64,000 bases of DNA from JAALLB01 sp017643495. GTDB taxonomy: Bacteria; Pseudomonadota; Alphaproteobacteria; Rhizobiales; Rhizobiaceae. Each line of letters starts with the position of its first letter. Within the stretch, counting starts at the first letter, position 1. Below are positions 51,432 through 59,722 of this stretch, in pieces. The position numbers and the translations under genes are program-made. The notes below the pieces were generated by a model. It ran no database searches. It was not told the DNA's origin and was given only the letters and a program-made list of their open reading frames with translations. Location: assembly GCA_965216105.1 (NCBI GenBank), contig OZ244147.1, positions 1,302,001 to 1,366,000 of the forward strand, written 5' to 3'.

Positions 51432-52064
51432 TTATCGTACCTTGAGTACAATCCCGCAGCTAGGCTCCGTTCCTGCCTCACCCGGCATGGAGACATATGG
51501 CTCTGTCTGTTCTGCCACGCTAACCAGACCTTGCGTTTCAAGTTGGCTGATTTTGGGTGCGATGTCAGTATCTAGAAGGCTTTTCTTGGCGGTCAGCACG
51601 ATTACACCCCCGCTTTGACAAATGCGTACCAACTCGTCCAGGCCTTCGCCGCCGACGTGTCCTGTTGTAAATACACCCGCAGAGACAATGCCTGCAAATT
51701 TGTTGTCTTCAAACGGGAGTTCGTTACCGAGAGCCATTTGGTGCAATGCCTGGTAAACCCCTTTTTCACGGGCCATGGCCAACATGCCTGCAGAAATGTC
51801 GAGGGCTTCGACAGTTTGATATCCGAGGATGTTTAGCCATTCACCAATCAGACCGGTGCCGGCTCCTGCATCAAGCAGTGGTGAAGCACCACTTGGCAAA
51901 TGCCTTGTAAGCAATGCCAGACAGATTGACGGATGGCGGTAACCGGCGATAGACATGTCGCTATCATACGTTTCTGCCCAATTATCATAATGGCTGCTGA
52001 TCTCCTCGGGGTTCTTGGATGCATAAACTGCTCCCAGGTGTCCTTGGTGTGTTGACTCAGCCAT
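51432..52064 (-). CDS. Class I SAM-dependent methyltransferase
   Basis: This 210-residue enzyme has motif I LLDAGAGTGLIGEWLNILG (about residues 63-81), VEALDISAGMLAMAREKG and GNELPFEDNKFAGIVSAGVF. An N-terminal segment ISSHYDNWAETYDSDM is common in UbiE-type and WBSCR27-like methyltransferases. It is divergent from the kinase-like gene at 52148 across 83 bases and converges with the flavoprotein gene. The substrate is unknown; a small amine or acid linked to the betaine-type cluster is possible. Confidence 0.78.
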   Translation of the reverse strand: MAESTHQGHLGAVYASKNPEEISSHYDNWAETYDSDMSIAGYRHPSICLALLTRHLPSGASPLLDAGAGTGLIGEWLNILGYQTVEALDISAGMLAMAREKGVYQALHQMALGNELPFEDNKFAGIVSAGVFTTGHVGGEGLDELVRICQSGGVIVLTAKKSLLDTDIAPKISQLETQGLVSVAEQTEPYVSMPGEAGTEPSCGIVLKVR

Positions 52065-52147
52065 TTTCTCTCCTTTGCGGTTTTGTCTGGGTGATGCGCA
52101 TGATATTCAATCGCCAGCGATAGTAAACAGGAGTAGGGGGTATAAAC

Positions 52148-53047
52148 ATGAATGAATCCGATGTGCGAAAAGCAATGGCACGCATTCCTGAGCTGAAGGG
52201 TTACCAAGGTCCGCTGGAAAGGTTGGGCGGGCTGACAAATATAGTCTATCGCGCCGGAGATTTTTGTTTGCGCATTCCCGGCAAGGGGACGGAAGACTAC
52301 ATTGACAGGGCCAACGAGGCGGTGGCTGCTGTAGAGGCGGCGAAGGCCGGCGTTTCACCTGAAGCGGTGCATGTCGATACCGAGAGCGGCATCATGGTCA
52401 CGCGTTTCGTAGAGGGAGAGACCATGACGCCCGACGCCTTCCGTTCGCGCACGGGGTCACCGGGCAGGGCCGGGGAAGCGTTCAAAAAATTGCATGATTC
52501 CGGTGCCCGATTCCCATTCCGTTTTGATCTCTTCCAGATGATTGACGATTATCTGGGAATTCTTGACGGCAAGGATGTCGAGCTGCCTGAAGGATATCAT
52601 GATGTTGTCAGGGAAGCCGAAACGATACGTACTGCCCTTGAAGCCCATCCGGCGTCGCTTGCTCCCTGTCATTGTGATCCACTGTGTGAAAACTTCATTG
52701 ATACCGGTGAACGCATGTGGATTGTTGATTGGGAATATTCAGGCATGAATGACCCCATGTGGGATTTGGGCGATCTTTCTGTAGAAGGAGAGTTTGATCC
52801 AGAACAGGATCAGGAGATGCTGGCGGCCTATTTCGGCAGAAAGGCAACACCGGCTGAAGAAGGCCGAATGGTCATTTACAAGGCCATGTGTGATTTGCTT
52901 TGGACATTGTGGGGTCTGATCCAGCTTGCCAATGACAACCCGGCAGAGGATTTTCGTGCCTATGCCGATGGCCGGTTTGCCCGCTGCAAAAAACTTATAG
53001 GCCAACCAGAATTTTCTGCGCATGTGGAAGCTGTGAGAGCCGGATAA
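52148..53047 (+). CDS. Choline/ethanolamine-kinase-like phosphotransferase (LicA-like)
   Basis: This 299-residue kinase has the aminoglycoside-phosphotransferase fold. The catalytic loop CHCDPLCENFI (His175, Asp177) and metal-binding Asp194 in IVDWEYSGMNDPMWDLGDL are intact. The N-terminal part has the nucleotide-binding GGLTNIVYRAGDFCLRIPGK. These features are shared with LicA choline kinase and thiamine kinase. It is one of two related kinases flanking the ProXVW importer genes; the other is at 58832. It would phosphorylate a hydroxyl group of a small amino-alcohol such as choline. Confidence 0.83.
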   Translation: MNESDVRKAMARIPELKGYQGPLERLGGLTNIVYRAGDFCLRIPGKGTEDYIDRANEAVAAVEAAKAGVSPEAVHVDTESGIMVTRFVEGETMTPDAFRSRTGSPGRAGEAFKKLHDSGARFPFRFDLFQMIDDYLGILDGKDVELPEGYHDVVREAETIRTALEAHPASLAPCHCDPLCENFIDTGERMWIVDWEYSGMNDPMWDLGDLSVEGEFDPEQDQEMLAAYFGRKATPAEEGRMVIYKAMCDLLWTLWGLIQLANDNPAEDFRAYADGRFARCKKLIGQPEFSAHVEAVRAG

Positions 53048-53089
53048 GGTTCACACCCTTCCGGTTGTGGAAGCACATCAGGCCGGGTG

Positions 53090-53866
53090 TCATACGTCAA
53101 GCATTGCCAAGAGTTCTTCATGCAGTTCCGGCGTGGCGGCACTAAGTACGCGGCCATCGGAATGAATGTTGAGTGGCTGGCCCTTCCAGTCAGTGATCAC
53201 GCCGCCAGCCGCTTGAACGATTGGTACCAGGGGCAAGTAATCGTAGGGCTCGAGCCCCATGTCTGTAACGGCATCAATATGGCCTGCAGCAACCATCGCA
53301 TGCGGGTAGCAGTCATAGGACATTCTGCGTGTGTGGCCTGAATTGCAAAGGCGCTCGAACAAGGCCGGATAATGGCTGGATGTACGCTCCGCCTCATTGA
53401 TGAACAGTTTTGCCTGATCCAGTTTCGTTACACCGGAAGCCTTGATCGGTTTGCCATTGTGGGTGGCTGCGACCTGATCGAGGCCGACGAACGTTTCGTT
53501 CAGTGCGGGCATTCGGACAATTCCCAAACGGGGAGTGCCTTTTTCAAGGAGCGCAAGCAACGTGCCGAATGTCGGATAACCGGTAACGAAAAACCTAGTG
53601 CCGTCGATTGGGTCGACTATCCAGCATTGATCGTCAAGATCTCCTGAAATACCAAATTCTTCGCCAAGAATGCCGTGTTCGGGGAAGGTTGCCGCAAGTT
53701 TTGCCCGAATGAATTCTTCTGTCTCCATGTCGGCTTGTGTCACCGGGCTTGAGTCATCCTTTGTATTTGTTTCAAGGCCATCCTGCCTGAAATAGGAAAG
53801 TGCAATTTCGCCAGCTTCACAAACAATGGCGGCAGCACGTTCTGCTGTTTGTTCCAGGGTATTCAC
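53090..53866 (-). CDS. Inositol-monophosphatase-family phosphatase (HisN-like)
   Basis: This 258-residue phosphatase has the lithium-sensitive phosphatase motifs GEEFGIS (Glu69-70), DPIDGT (Asp85, Asp88) and EPYDYLPLVPIVQAAGG. These hold the metal ions that cleave phosphate esters. Relatives include histidinol-phosphatase HisN and inositol monophosphatase. The gene begins 4 bases after the DeoR stop, so the two form an operon. Next to two kinase genes, it may dephosphorylate an intermediate of the same pathway; that is inference. Confidence 0.86.
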   Translation of the reverse strand: MNTLEQTAERAAAIVCEAGEIALSYFRQDGLETNTKDDSSPVTQADMETEEFIRAKLAATFPEHGILGEEFGISGDLDDQCWIVDPIDGTRFFVTGYPTFGTLLALLEKGTPRLGIVRMPALNETFVGLDQVAATHNGKPIKASGVTKLDQAKLFINEAERTSSHYPALFERLCNSGHTRRMSYDCYPHAMVAAGHIDAVTDMGLEPYDYLPLVPIVQAAGGVITDWKGQPLNIHSDGRVLSAATPELHEELLAMLDV

Positions 53867-53869
53867 TGC

Positions 53870-54640
53870 TTACCTCGCGACTATAATTTGGGTCATCCAT
53901 TTGCGGGCAGCAGTCACGATATCCTCCGGCGCGGGTTCGTCACACACCAGAATATCAATCAGGGATGGGTCGCAGGCCGTGATAGGGGCTGAGCGACCAA
54001 ACTTGCTGCTGTCGGCTGCCATGATTCGGGTCTTTGAGTTTGAAATGATCGTTCGCGAGTATTCCGCTTCATGAAGGTCAAACAGCATGAAGCCGCTTTC
54101 GCTGGTAATGCCGGCAGCAGACAAAATTGAAAAATCGGTTTTGAAATTTCCGGCGAATTCCCGTGCCTGGGTGCTGAATACTCCGCCGTCCTCTGAACGC
54201 AATTCTCCGCCAGCCATGAAGACGCGGTTGTTGTTTCGGGTAGCCAGTTTGTAGGCAACCGATATGGAATTGGTGACGACCAGCAATTCCTCATGATCGC
54301 GAAGGGCATCGGCGATAAAGGATGTTGTACTGCCTATGTCCAGAAACAGCGAGCTGCCATTCGGAATGAGCGAGGCTGCCTGTCTGGCGATTTTCTGCTT
54401 GGCATCCGGGCGCAATGCCAGCCGGTGTTTGAAGTCGCCTTCATCGGGGTGGTCGGATAGTCGCGCGCCGCCATGAACCTTGTCTATAATACCGGTTTTG
54501 GCAAGCGACTTGAGATTGCGGCGGACCGTTTCTTCAGAAACTTCCAGTTCGGCTGCCAGGGCTTGTATGCGCAGAGAGCCTCCTGCACGGCGCAGTGCGG
54601 AAATGATTTCCTGCTGACGCTGGTTTGCGTGAAAGCCCAT
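53870..54640 (-). CDS. DeoR-family transcriptional repressor
   Basis: This 256-residue regulator has the DeoR helix-turn-helix (RQQEIISALRRAGGSLRIQA, LAAELEVSEETVRRNLKSLA and TGIIDKVHGGARL). The C-terminal sugar-phosphate-binding domain has SLIPNGSSLFLDIGSTTSFI and VVTNSISVAYKLATRNNNRV. DeoR proteins usually sense phosphorylated intermediates, which fits the kinase and phosphatase genes around it. It is divergent from proX, and the intergenic region contains TATGTTG-type half-sites that suit this family. Confidence 0.88.
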   Translation of the reverse strand: MGFHANQRQQEIISALRRAGGSLRIQALAAELEVSEETVRRNLKSLAKTGIIDKVHGGARLSDHPDEGDFKHRLALRPDAKQKIARQAASLIPNGSSLFLDIGSTTSFIADALRDHEELLVVTNSISVAYKLATRNNNRVFMAGGELRSEDGGVFSTQAREFAGNFKTDFSILSAAGITSESGFMLFDLHEAEYSRTIISNSKTRIMAADSSKFGRSAPITACDPSLIDILVCDEPAPEDIVTAARKWMTQIIVAR

Positions 54641-54671
54641 AACGAATTCCAGTTGAAGACCGGTTTTTTGA

Positions 54672-54760
54672 TGACTGAACAGTCAACATAATCCACAAAA
54701 GTATGCATGGATTGCAAAAGAAAACAACTTTTATTGCCTGTTTATGTTGCAATATGTTGA
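54672..54760. promoter_or_regulatory. Candidate DeoR operator region between deoR-type gene and proX
   Basis: TCAACATA (54683-54690) faces TATGTTG repeated at 54743-54749 and 54753-54759, the last followed by A. The two direct copies are 10 bp apart, one helical turn. GlpR- and DeoR-type operators use similar TATGTT half-sites. A perfect palindrome TGACTG-AA-CAGTCA (54672-54685) lies beside them, near the repressor's own start. Confidence 0.4.
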
Positions 54761-54827
54761 TCTTTGAGGAATGTTTATGGGCAGGGAAAAGAAAATCAAA
54801 ACGCCAAAAGGCTCTTAGGAGGGTTTC

Positions 54828-55769
54828 ATGAAATATTCAATGACAATTGCAGCAGGTCTTATGTCTGCGCTGATGGTAACCGGTGCTCAGGCCGAAGTGG
54901 AGTCAACTGACCCGATCAAGATCACGACACATGACTGGACCGGGCAGGTAGTAAACTCGACCATACTTGGAGAGATACTGAAAAAGGCCGGCTATAATGT
55001 TGAATATGTTCAGGCAGATTACATAGCACAGTTCGCAGGTTTGCAAACCGGCGACCTTCATGTCGCAACGGAAATCTGGGAAACCACCGGTCGTGAAGCC
55101 ATGGATGAAGCGCTTGCAACAGGCAATGTCGTGAACATGGGTGAGACCGGCATGCAGGCGATCGAGGAGTGGTGGTATCCTGCATACATGGAAGAAAAAT
55201 GCCCCGGACTGCCAGACTGGAAAGCCCTGAACGACTGCGCTGCCGAGTTTGCGACACCGGAAACAGCTCCATTGGGCCGATACCTTGGTGGTCCGGTTAC
55301 CTGGGGCGGGTTTGATGATGAGCGTGTTGAAGCTCTCGGGATGGATTTCGAAGTGGTTCATGCCGGTACGGATGCGGCACTGTTTGCCGAACTGGAATCT
55401 GCCTACCAGCGCAAGGCACCTATCGTACTCTGGCTTTACGAGCCACACTGGGCTCCTGCAAAATTTGAAGGCAAATTCATTGAGTTCCCGCCTTACAGTG
55501 CCGAATGCTACAATGATCCTTCCGTCGGAATTAATCCCGATGCCGCCTATGACTGTGGCAAGCCTACCGGGCCAATCTGGAAGGTGGCATGGGCAGGCCT
55601 TGAAGAAAAGTGGAAGGGTGCTGCCGAGATCATCAAGAACTACAAGCTGACCAACGAGCAGATGGGCGACCTTGTATCCAAGATCGATCTTGAAGGCGTC
55701 TCTACCGAGGAAGCCGCACAGAACTGGATCAAGGAAAACGAAAGCACATGGTCTGCCTGGATTAAATGA
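54828..55769 (+). CDS. proX: Glycine-betaine/choline-type substrate-binding protein (ProX/OpuAC-like)
   Basis: This 313-residue periplasmic receptor has a signal peptide ending at AQAEVE. OpuAC-type features follow: IKITTHDWTGQVVNSTILGE, YNVEYVQADYIAQFAGLQTG and DLHVATEIWETTGREAMDEA. Trp and Tyr residues in EEWWYPAYM and GGPVTWGGFDD may form the aromatic cage that binds the quaternary ammonium group. AGGAGGG precedes the start. It leads the proXVW-kinase-oxidase operon. Betaine or a related methylated amine is the likely ligand. Confidence 0.85.
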   Translation: MKYSMTIAAGLMSALMVTGAQAEVESTDPIKITTHDWTGQVVNSTILGEILKKAGYNVEYVQADYIAQFAGLQTGDLHVATEIWETTGREAMDEALATGNVVNMGETGMQAIEEWWYPAYMEEKCPGLPDWKALNDCAAEFATPETAPLGRYLGGPVTWGGFDDERVEALGMDFEVVHAGTDAALFAELESAYQRKAPIVLWLYEPHWAPAKFEGKFIEFPPYSAECYNDPSVGINPDAAYDCGKPTGPIWKVAWAGLEEKWKGAAEIIKNYKLTNEQMGDLVSKIDLEGVSTEEAAQNWIKENESTWSAWIK

Positions 55770-55812
55770 TCCGACCGTAAAGTAGGGTAAACAAACAATC
55801 CCGAGGTGCTTT

Positions 55813-56838
55813 ATGGCGGGTAAGATCAAGCTCGACTGCAGAAATGTGTGGAAGCTGTATGGTCAGCATACGGAAAAACTGCTTGAGGAACATCCTGACC
55901 CTGATGACGAAACGCTCGCGCAAAACGCCATTATTGGCGCTGTGCGCGATGCGTGCGTCAAAATCAGGGAAGGGGAAATCTTCGTCATCATGGGCCTCTC
56001 GGGCTCGGGAAAGTCAACACTTGTACGTTGCCTCTCCAGGCTGATTGAGCCGACCGCCGGATCGATTGAATTCGACGGTCAGGACCTGTTGGCCATGTCG
56101 GAAGCTGAACTGATTGACTTGCGCCGCAAGAAAATCGGCATGGTGTTCCAGAACTTTGCACTGCTTCCCCATCTTACGGTTCTCCAAAATGTTGCGTTTC
56201 CACTGGATGTGCAGGGCATAGACCGCAAGACGCGTGAAAGCCGCGCACGGGAGATGATTGATACGGTTGGTTTGTCCGGTCGGGAAGATTACTTTCCCAT
56301 GCAATTGTCCGGTGGCCAGCAGCAAAGGGTAGGCATCGCCCGTTCACTGGTGGGAGAGCCGGAAATCTGGTTTCTTGACGAACCCTTCTCGGCACTTGAC
56401 CCGCTGATACGCCGCGAGATGCAAGATGAGTTTCTTCGTCTGCAATCCATTCTCAAAAAGACAATTGTTTTCATCACTCATGATTTTGATGAGGCGATCC
56501 GGCTTGCCGACCGCATCGCAGTGATGAAAAACGGCCGCATTGAACAGACGGCAACGCCGGAAGAACTGGTTCTGAATCCTGCTTCTGAATACATCGCGGA
56601 ATTCACCCAGCATGTTGCCCGTGAGAAAGTGCTCAAACTGCGCTCTGTCATGGATACAAAACTGTCTGCAAAAAGCTTTGCCGGCGATATTGACGGGAAT
56701 TTGAGCATTGCTGAAGCCGCAGCGACTGTGGAAGCAGCAGACAAACCCTTGCGCGTACTGGACGAGAAGGGGAAACCGGTAGGGCAAATTGATGCGAAAG
56801 CTGTGATTGATGTCCTCGTGGGGCGGCCGTTTAAATGA
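55813..56838 (+). CDS. proV: Glycine-betaine-type ABC transporter ATPase (ProV/OpuAA-like)
   Basis: This 341-residue ATPase has the ProV-type N-terminal extension (VWKLYGQHTEKLLEEHPD), Walker A MGLSGSGKSTLVRCLSRL, the Q-loop MVFQNFALLPHLTVLQNVAF, signature LSGGQQQRVGIARSL and Walker B WFLDEPFSALDPLIRREM. The H-loop is VFITHDFDEAIRLADR. The C-terminal region (RVLDEKGKPVGQIDAKAVID) resembles one CBS-type repeat, shorter than the tandem CBS of E. coli ProV. It overlaps the permease gene by four bases. Confidence 0.9.
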   Translation: MAGKIKLDCRNVWKLYGQHTEKLLEEHPDPDDETLAQNAIIGAVRDACVKIREGEIFVIMGLSGSGKSTLVRCLSRLIEPTAGSIEFDGQDLLAMSEAELIDLRRKKIGMVFQNFALLPHLTVLQNVAFPLDVQGIDRKTRESRAREMIDTVGLSGREDYFPMQLSGGQQQRVGIARSLVGEPEIWFLDEPFSALDPLIRREMQDEFLRLQSILKKTIVFITHDFDEAIRLADRIAVMKNGRIEQTATPEELVLNPASEYIAEFTQHVAREKVLKLRSVMDTKLSAKSFAGDIDGNLSIAEAAATVEAADKPLRVLDEKGKPVGQIDAKAVIDVLVGRPFK

Positions 56839-58835
56839 TTAGAGGTCGTCCATGGCTCAGTTTCCGGTTCTGGCTCTGGAGCGGACTGTTTCTTCTCACC
56901 TGGGCCTTGTCGAGCTTTTCATTCCAGCTTTACAAGGCGTTGGATGCAAGGTGGATCATACGCTTCCCCAGCAAGTATGAAGTCCCGCTTGCAAGCTGGC
57001 TGACCGATTTTTTCAAATGGCTGCAGAATGATGCGACTTTTGGGCTATTCACGTTTCGCGATGCCACCCGGTTTGTATCAACGATACTCGATTGGCCGTA
57101 TGAGCAGGTAAGGTCGCTTCTCATTGATGGTTTTCGTGTTGGCGCGGGAAGTTCGGCGATAGAGGTCTTGCCCCCGCTCGGCTGGATTTGCGTCATTGTC
57201 ATCGTCGTGGCACTGGGCTGGTACGCGAAAAACAGGTATCTGGCTGCACTGGCGGGCGCGTGTTTTGTTTATCTCGCCGTGTTTGGCCAATGGGATGCGG
57301 CCATGGTCACCCTGGCTTCGGTCCTGATTGCTGTGCCAATCGGTGTCATAGGCGGGCTTGTCCTGGGGATCTTGGCCTTTCGCCATGACTGGTTTGACAA
57401 AATGCTCCGGCCTTTGCTGGACCTGATGCAAACCGTACCGGTGTTCGCCTATCTGGTTCCCATTCTTGTGCTTTTCGGATTTGGCCCTGTTGCAGCACTC
57501 GTCGCTACAATCATCTACGCCATGCCCCCCATGGTTCGCGTTTCCACCGTGGCGTTGCGCAATGTACCGGTTGAAGTTGTCGAGGCAGCAAAAATTGTCG
57601 GCTGTACGAAGCGCCAATTGTTGTGGAAGGTACTCGTACCGTCCGCCATGCCCACCCTGATGGTCGGCGTGAACCAGGTAATCATGCTTACCCTCAACAT
57701 GGTGATTATTGCTTCGATGATCGGGGCAGGCGGCCTTGGTTTCGATGTCTTGGCGTCGCTTCGCCGTCTGGATATCGGAGGTGGTATCGAGGCGGGACTT
57801 GCAATCGTTGTGATGGCCATTGCCCTGGATCGGTTGAGTCAGGCTTTCTCGAGAAAACCTCCAGACCCGATCCCGCCAAAAGGCGCGTCTTTCGTGCAGC
57901 GCCATCCCTGGTTTGTAACAACTCTTGCAATTGCAGGGACGATCTACCTTGCCGGATTTGTCCTGCCCTGGCTCCGGGAGTATCCGGACGATGCCACAAT
58001 CACCACAAGTATTTTCTGGGAATCGGCGATCCGCTGGATCAATGTCAATTTTTTCGACACGCTCGAAGCAGTTAAGACATTTGTATTGTCGTATCTGTTG
58101 CTGCCGGTTAAGCGGTTTTTCACGGGCATACCCTGGCCTTGGGGTGTTGTCGTCACGGGATTGATTGCCGGCAGGATCGGTGGCTGGAGATTTGGTGTGA
58201 TAGCGGCCCTGATGGCATTGTTCATTGCAGCGAACGGGCTGTGGGCCAAGGCAATGATCACCGTTTATCTGTGCGGCGTCTCGGTGTTTATCGCGTGTGC
58301 CATCGGCATACCGCTTGGGATATGGGCAGGCAGTAATGATCGTACCAACAGTGTGGTGGGGGCGATCATGGATACGCTGCAGACCCTGCCCAGTTTTGTT
58401 TACCTGATCCCGGTAGTGATGTTGTTCAGGGTTGGTGATTTTTCAGCCCTGATAGCCGTGGTTCTTTATGCGTTGGCACCGGCCGTGCGGTATGCAGCAC
58501 ACGGCATACGCTCGATTGACCCGCAATTGGTGGAGGCGGGCCTTGTTGCTGGCTGTACCAAGCGGCAGCTCTTGTGGCGGATCAAGTTGCCACTTGCTGC
58601 TCCATCCCTGCTGCTCGGTCTGAACCAGACGATCATGCTGGCACTTTCCATGCTTGTGATTACGGCACTGGTTGGAACCCGGGATCTTGGCCAGGAGGTC
58701 TATATCGCACTTACCAAGGCAAATACCGGCCACGGAATAGTGGCAGGCCTGTCAGTGGCATTCATCGCAATCATTGCTGACCGGATAGTATCGGCGCTTG
58801 CAAAATCTTCTGAAAACAGACTGGGCCTGAAATGA
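56835..58835 (+). CDS. proW: Fused double-length glycine-betaine-type permease (ProW-ProW)
   Basis: At 666 residues this is about twice the usual ProW length. Both halves carry a permease domain with nearly the same EAA loop: EVVEAAKIVGCTKRQLLWKV in the first and QLVEAGLVAGCTKRQLLWRI in the second. Each is followed by a G-N-Q-x-IML helix and a similar last helix. Thus one polypeptide may supply both membrane halves of the transporter. The N-terminal 120 residues contain helices before the first permease domain. It overlaps proV upstream and the kinase gene downstream by four bases each. Fusions of this kind are known in some alphaproteobacteria. Confidence 0.88.
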   Translation: MIRGRPWLSFRFWLWSGLFLLTWALSSFSFQLYKALDARWIIRFPSKYEVPLASWLTDFFKWLQNDATFGLFTFRDATRFVSTILDWPYEQVRSLLIDGFRVGAGSSAIEVLPPLGWICVIVIVVALGWYAKNRYLAALAGACFVYLAVFGQWDAAMVTLASVLIAVPIGVIGGLVLGILAFRHDWFDKMLRPLLDLMQTVPVFAYLVPILVLFGFGPVAALVATIIYAMPPMVRVSTVALRNVPVEVVEAAKIVGCTKRQLLWKVLVPSAMPTLMVGVNQVIMLTLNMVIIASMIGAGGLGFDVLASLRRLDIGGGIEAGLAIVVMAIALDRLSQAFSRKPPDPIPPKGASFVQRHPWFVTTLAIAGTIYLAGFVLPWLREYPDDATITTSIFWESAIRWINVNFFDTLEAVKTFVLSYLLLPVKRFFTGIPWPWGVVVTGLIAGRIGGWRFGVIAALMALFIAANGLWAKAMITVYLCGVSVFIACAIGIPLGIWAGSNDRTNSVVGAIMDTLQTLPSFVYLIPVVMLFRVGDFSALIAVVLYALAPAVRYAAHGIRSIDPQLVEAGLVAGCTKRQLLWRIKLPLAAPSLLLGLNQTIMLALSMLVITALVGTRDLGQEVYIALTKANTGHGIVAGLSVAFIAIIADRIVSALAKSSENRLGLK

Positions 58836-59719
58836 CACCTGAAGAAGCCTTGAACATTGCAAAAAACCTGTCGTGCTGGAACAGCAGCGTTTCGGCAAGT
58901 GCGCTGGAAGGCGGGATCACGAACCACAACATCCTTGTTGAAGGAAAGGATGGAAAGTTTGTTGTTCGTCTTGGTGACGACATTCCCGAACACGGGATAA
59001 TGCGATGGCATGAATTGTCATCAAGCCTTGCTGCTCACGCGGCCGGTGTTTCTCCCGGTATCCACCATGCCGAACCCGGTATTCTTGTCCTGGAATTTAT
59101 CGACAGCAAACCGCTTGGCGAAGCCGATCTCCACGATGCGAAGGTGCTTGGGTCAGTCGTGCAACTTGTCAAACAGTCTCATCTGGAGTTGCCGAAACAC
59201 ATTCGCGGCAACGTGCTGAGTTTCTGGGTTTTTCATATCCTCAGGGATTATGCAGCGACATTGAGGGAAAGAGCCTCGACGCATGTTGCAAAGCTGGATT
59301 ACCTGCTTGACGAAGCTGCCCGGCTTGAAAATATCGTTGGGCCGGTTGAGCTGGTTTTTGGCCATAATGACCTATTACCTGCCAACATCCTGGACGACGG
59401 ATCGCGCTACTGGCTGATTGACTGGGAATATGGGGGATTCAACTCGCCACTGTTTGATCTGGGCGGACTGGCCAGCAACTGTGCTCTCGAAGCTGATGCA
59501 GAACACACCATGCTCAGCGCCTATTATGGAGAGCCACCGAACAAGGATTTGTGGCGGCGCTACAGTGCGATGAAATGCGCTTCCCTGTTGCGGGAAACCA
59601 TGTGGTCGATGGTCAGCGAAATAACCTCGGAAATCGAGTTTGATTACTCTGAATATACCGCCAAGAACATCGCGCGGTACCGGGAAGCATATTCAAATTT
59701 CCTCAAGGAAGGGTCCTGA
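58832..59719 (+). CDS. Second choline/ethanolamine-kinase-like phosphotransferase
   Basis: This 295-residue kinase has the fold of the phosphotransferase at 52148. The N-terminal GGITNHNILVEGKDGKFVVR is the nucleotide-binding part. The catalytic loop is VFGHNDLLPANIL (His and Asp) and the metal site LIDWEYGGFNSPLFDLGGLA. The Asn after His, in place of Cys, is the form most often seen in choline kinases. It overlaps the permease gene by four bases and ends three bases before the flavoprotein gene, so it is clearly part of the import operon. Phosphorylation would trap the imported amino-alcohol in the cell. Confidence 0.85.
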   Translation: MTPEEALNIAKNLSCWNSSVSASALEGGITNHNILVEGKDGKFVVRLGDDIPEHGIMRWHELSSSLAAHAAGVSPGIHHAEPGILVLEFIDSKPLGEADLHDAKVLGSVVQLVKQSHLELPKHIRGNVLSFWVFHILRDYAATLRERASTHVAKLDYLLDEAARLENIVGPVELVFGHNDLLPANILDDGSRYWLIDWEYGGFNSPLFDLGGLASNCALEADAEHTMLSAYYGEPPNKDLWRRYSAMKCASLLRETMWSMVSEITSEIEFDYSEYTAKNIARYREAYSNFLKEGS

Positions 59720-59722
59720 TTG

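Noticed and set aside
54903..57905. Antisense frames of 308 and 275 residues opposite proX and proW
   Set aside because: They mirror well-supported genes, show no motifs and lack translation signals.
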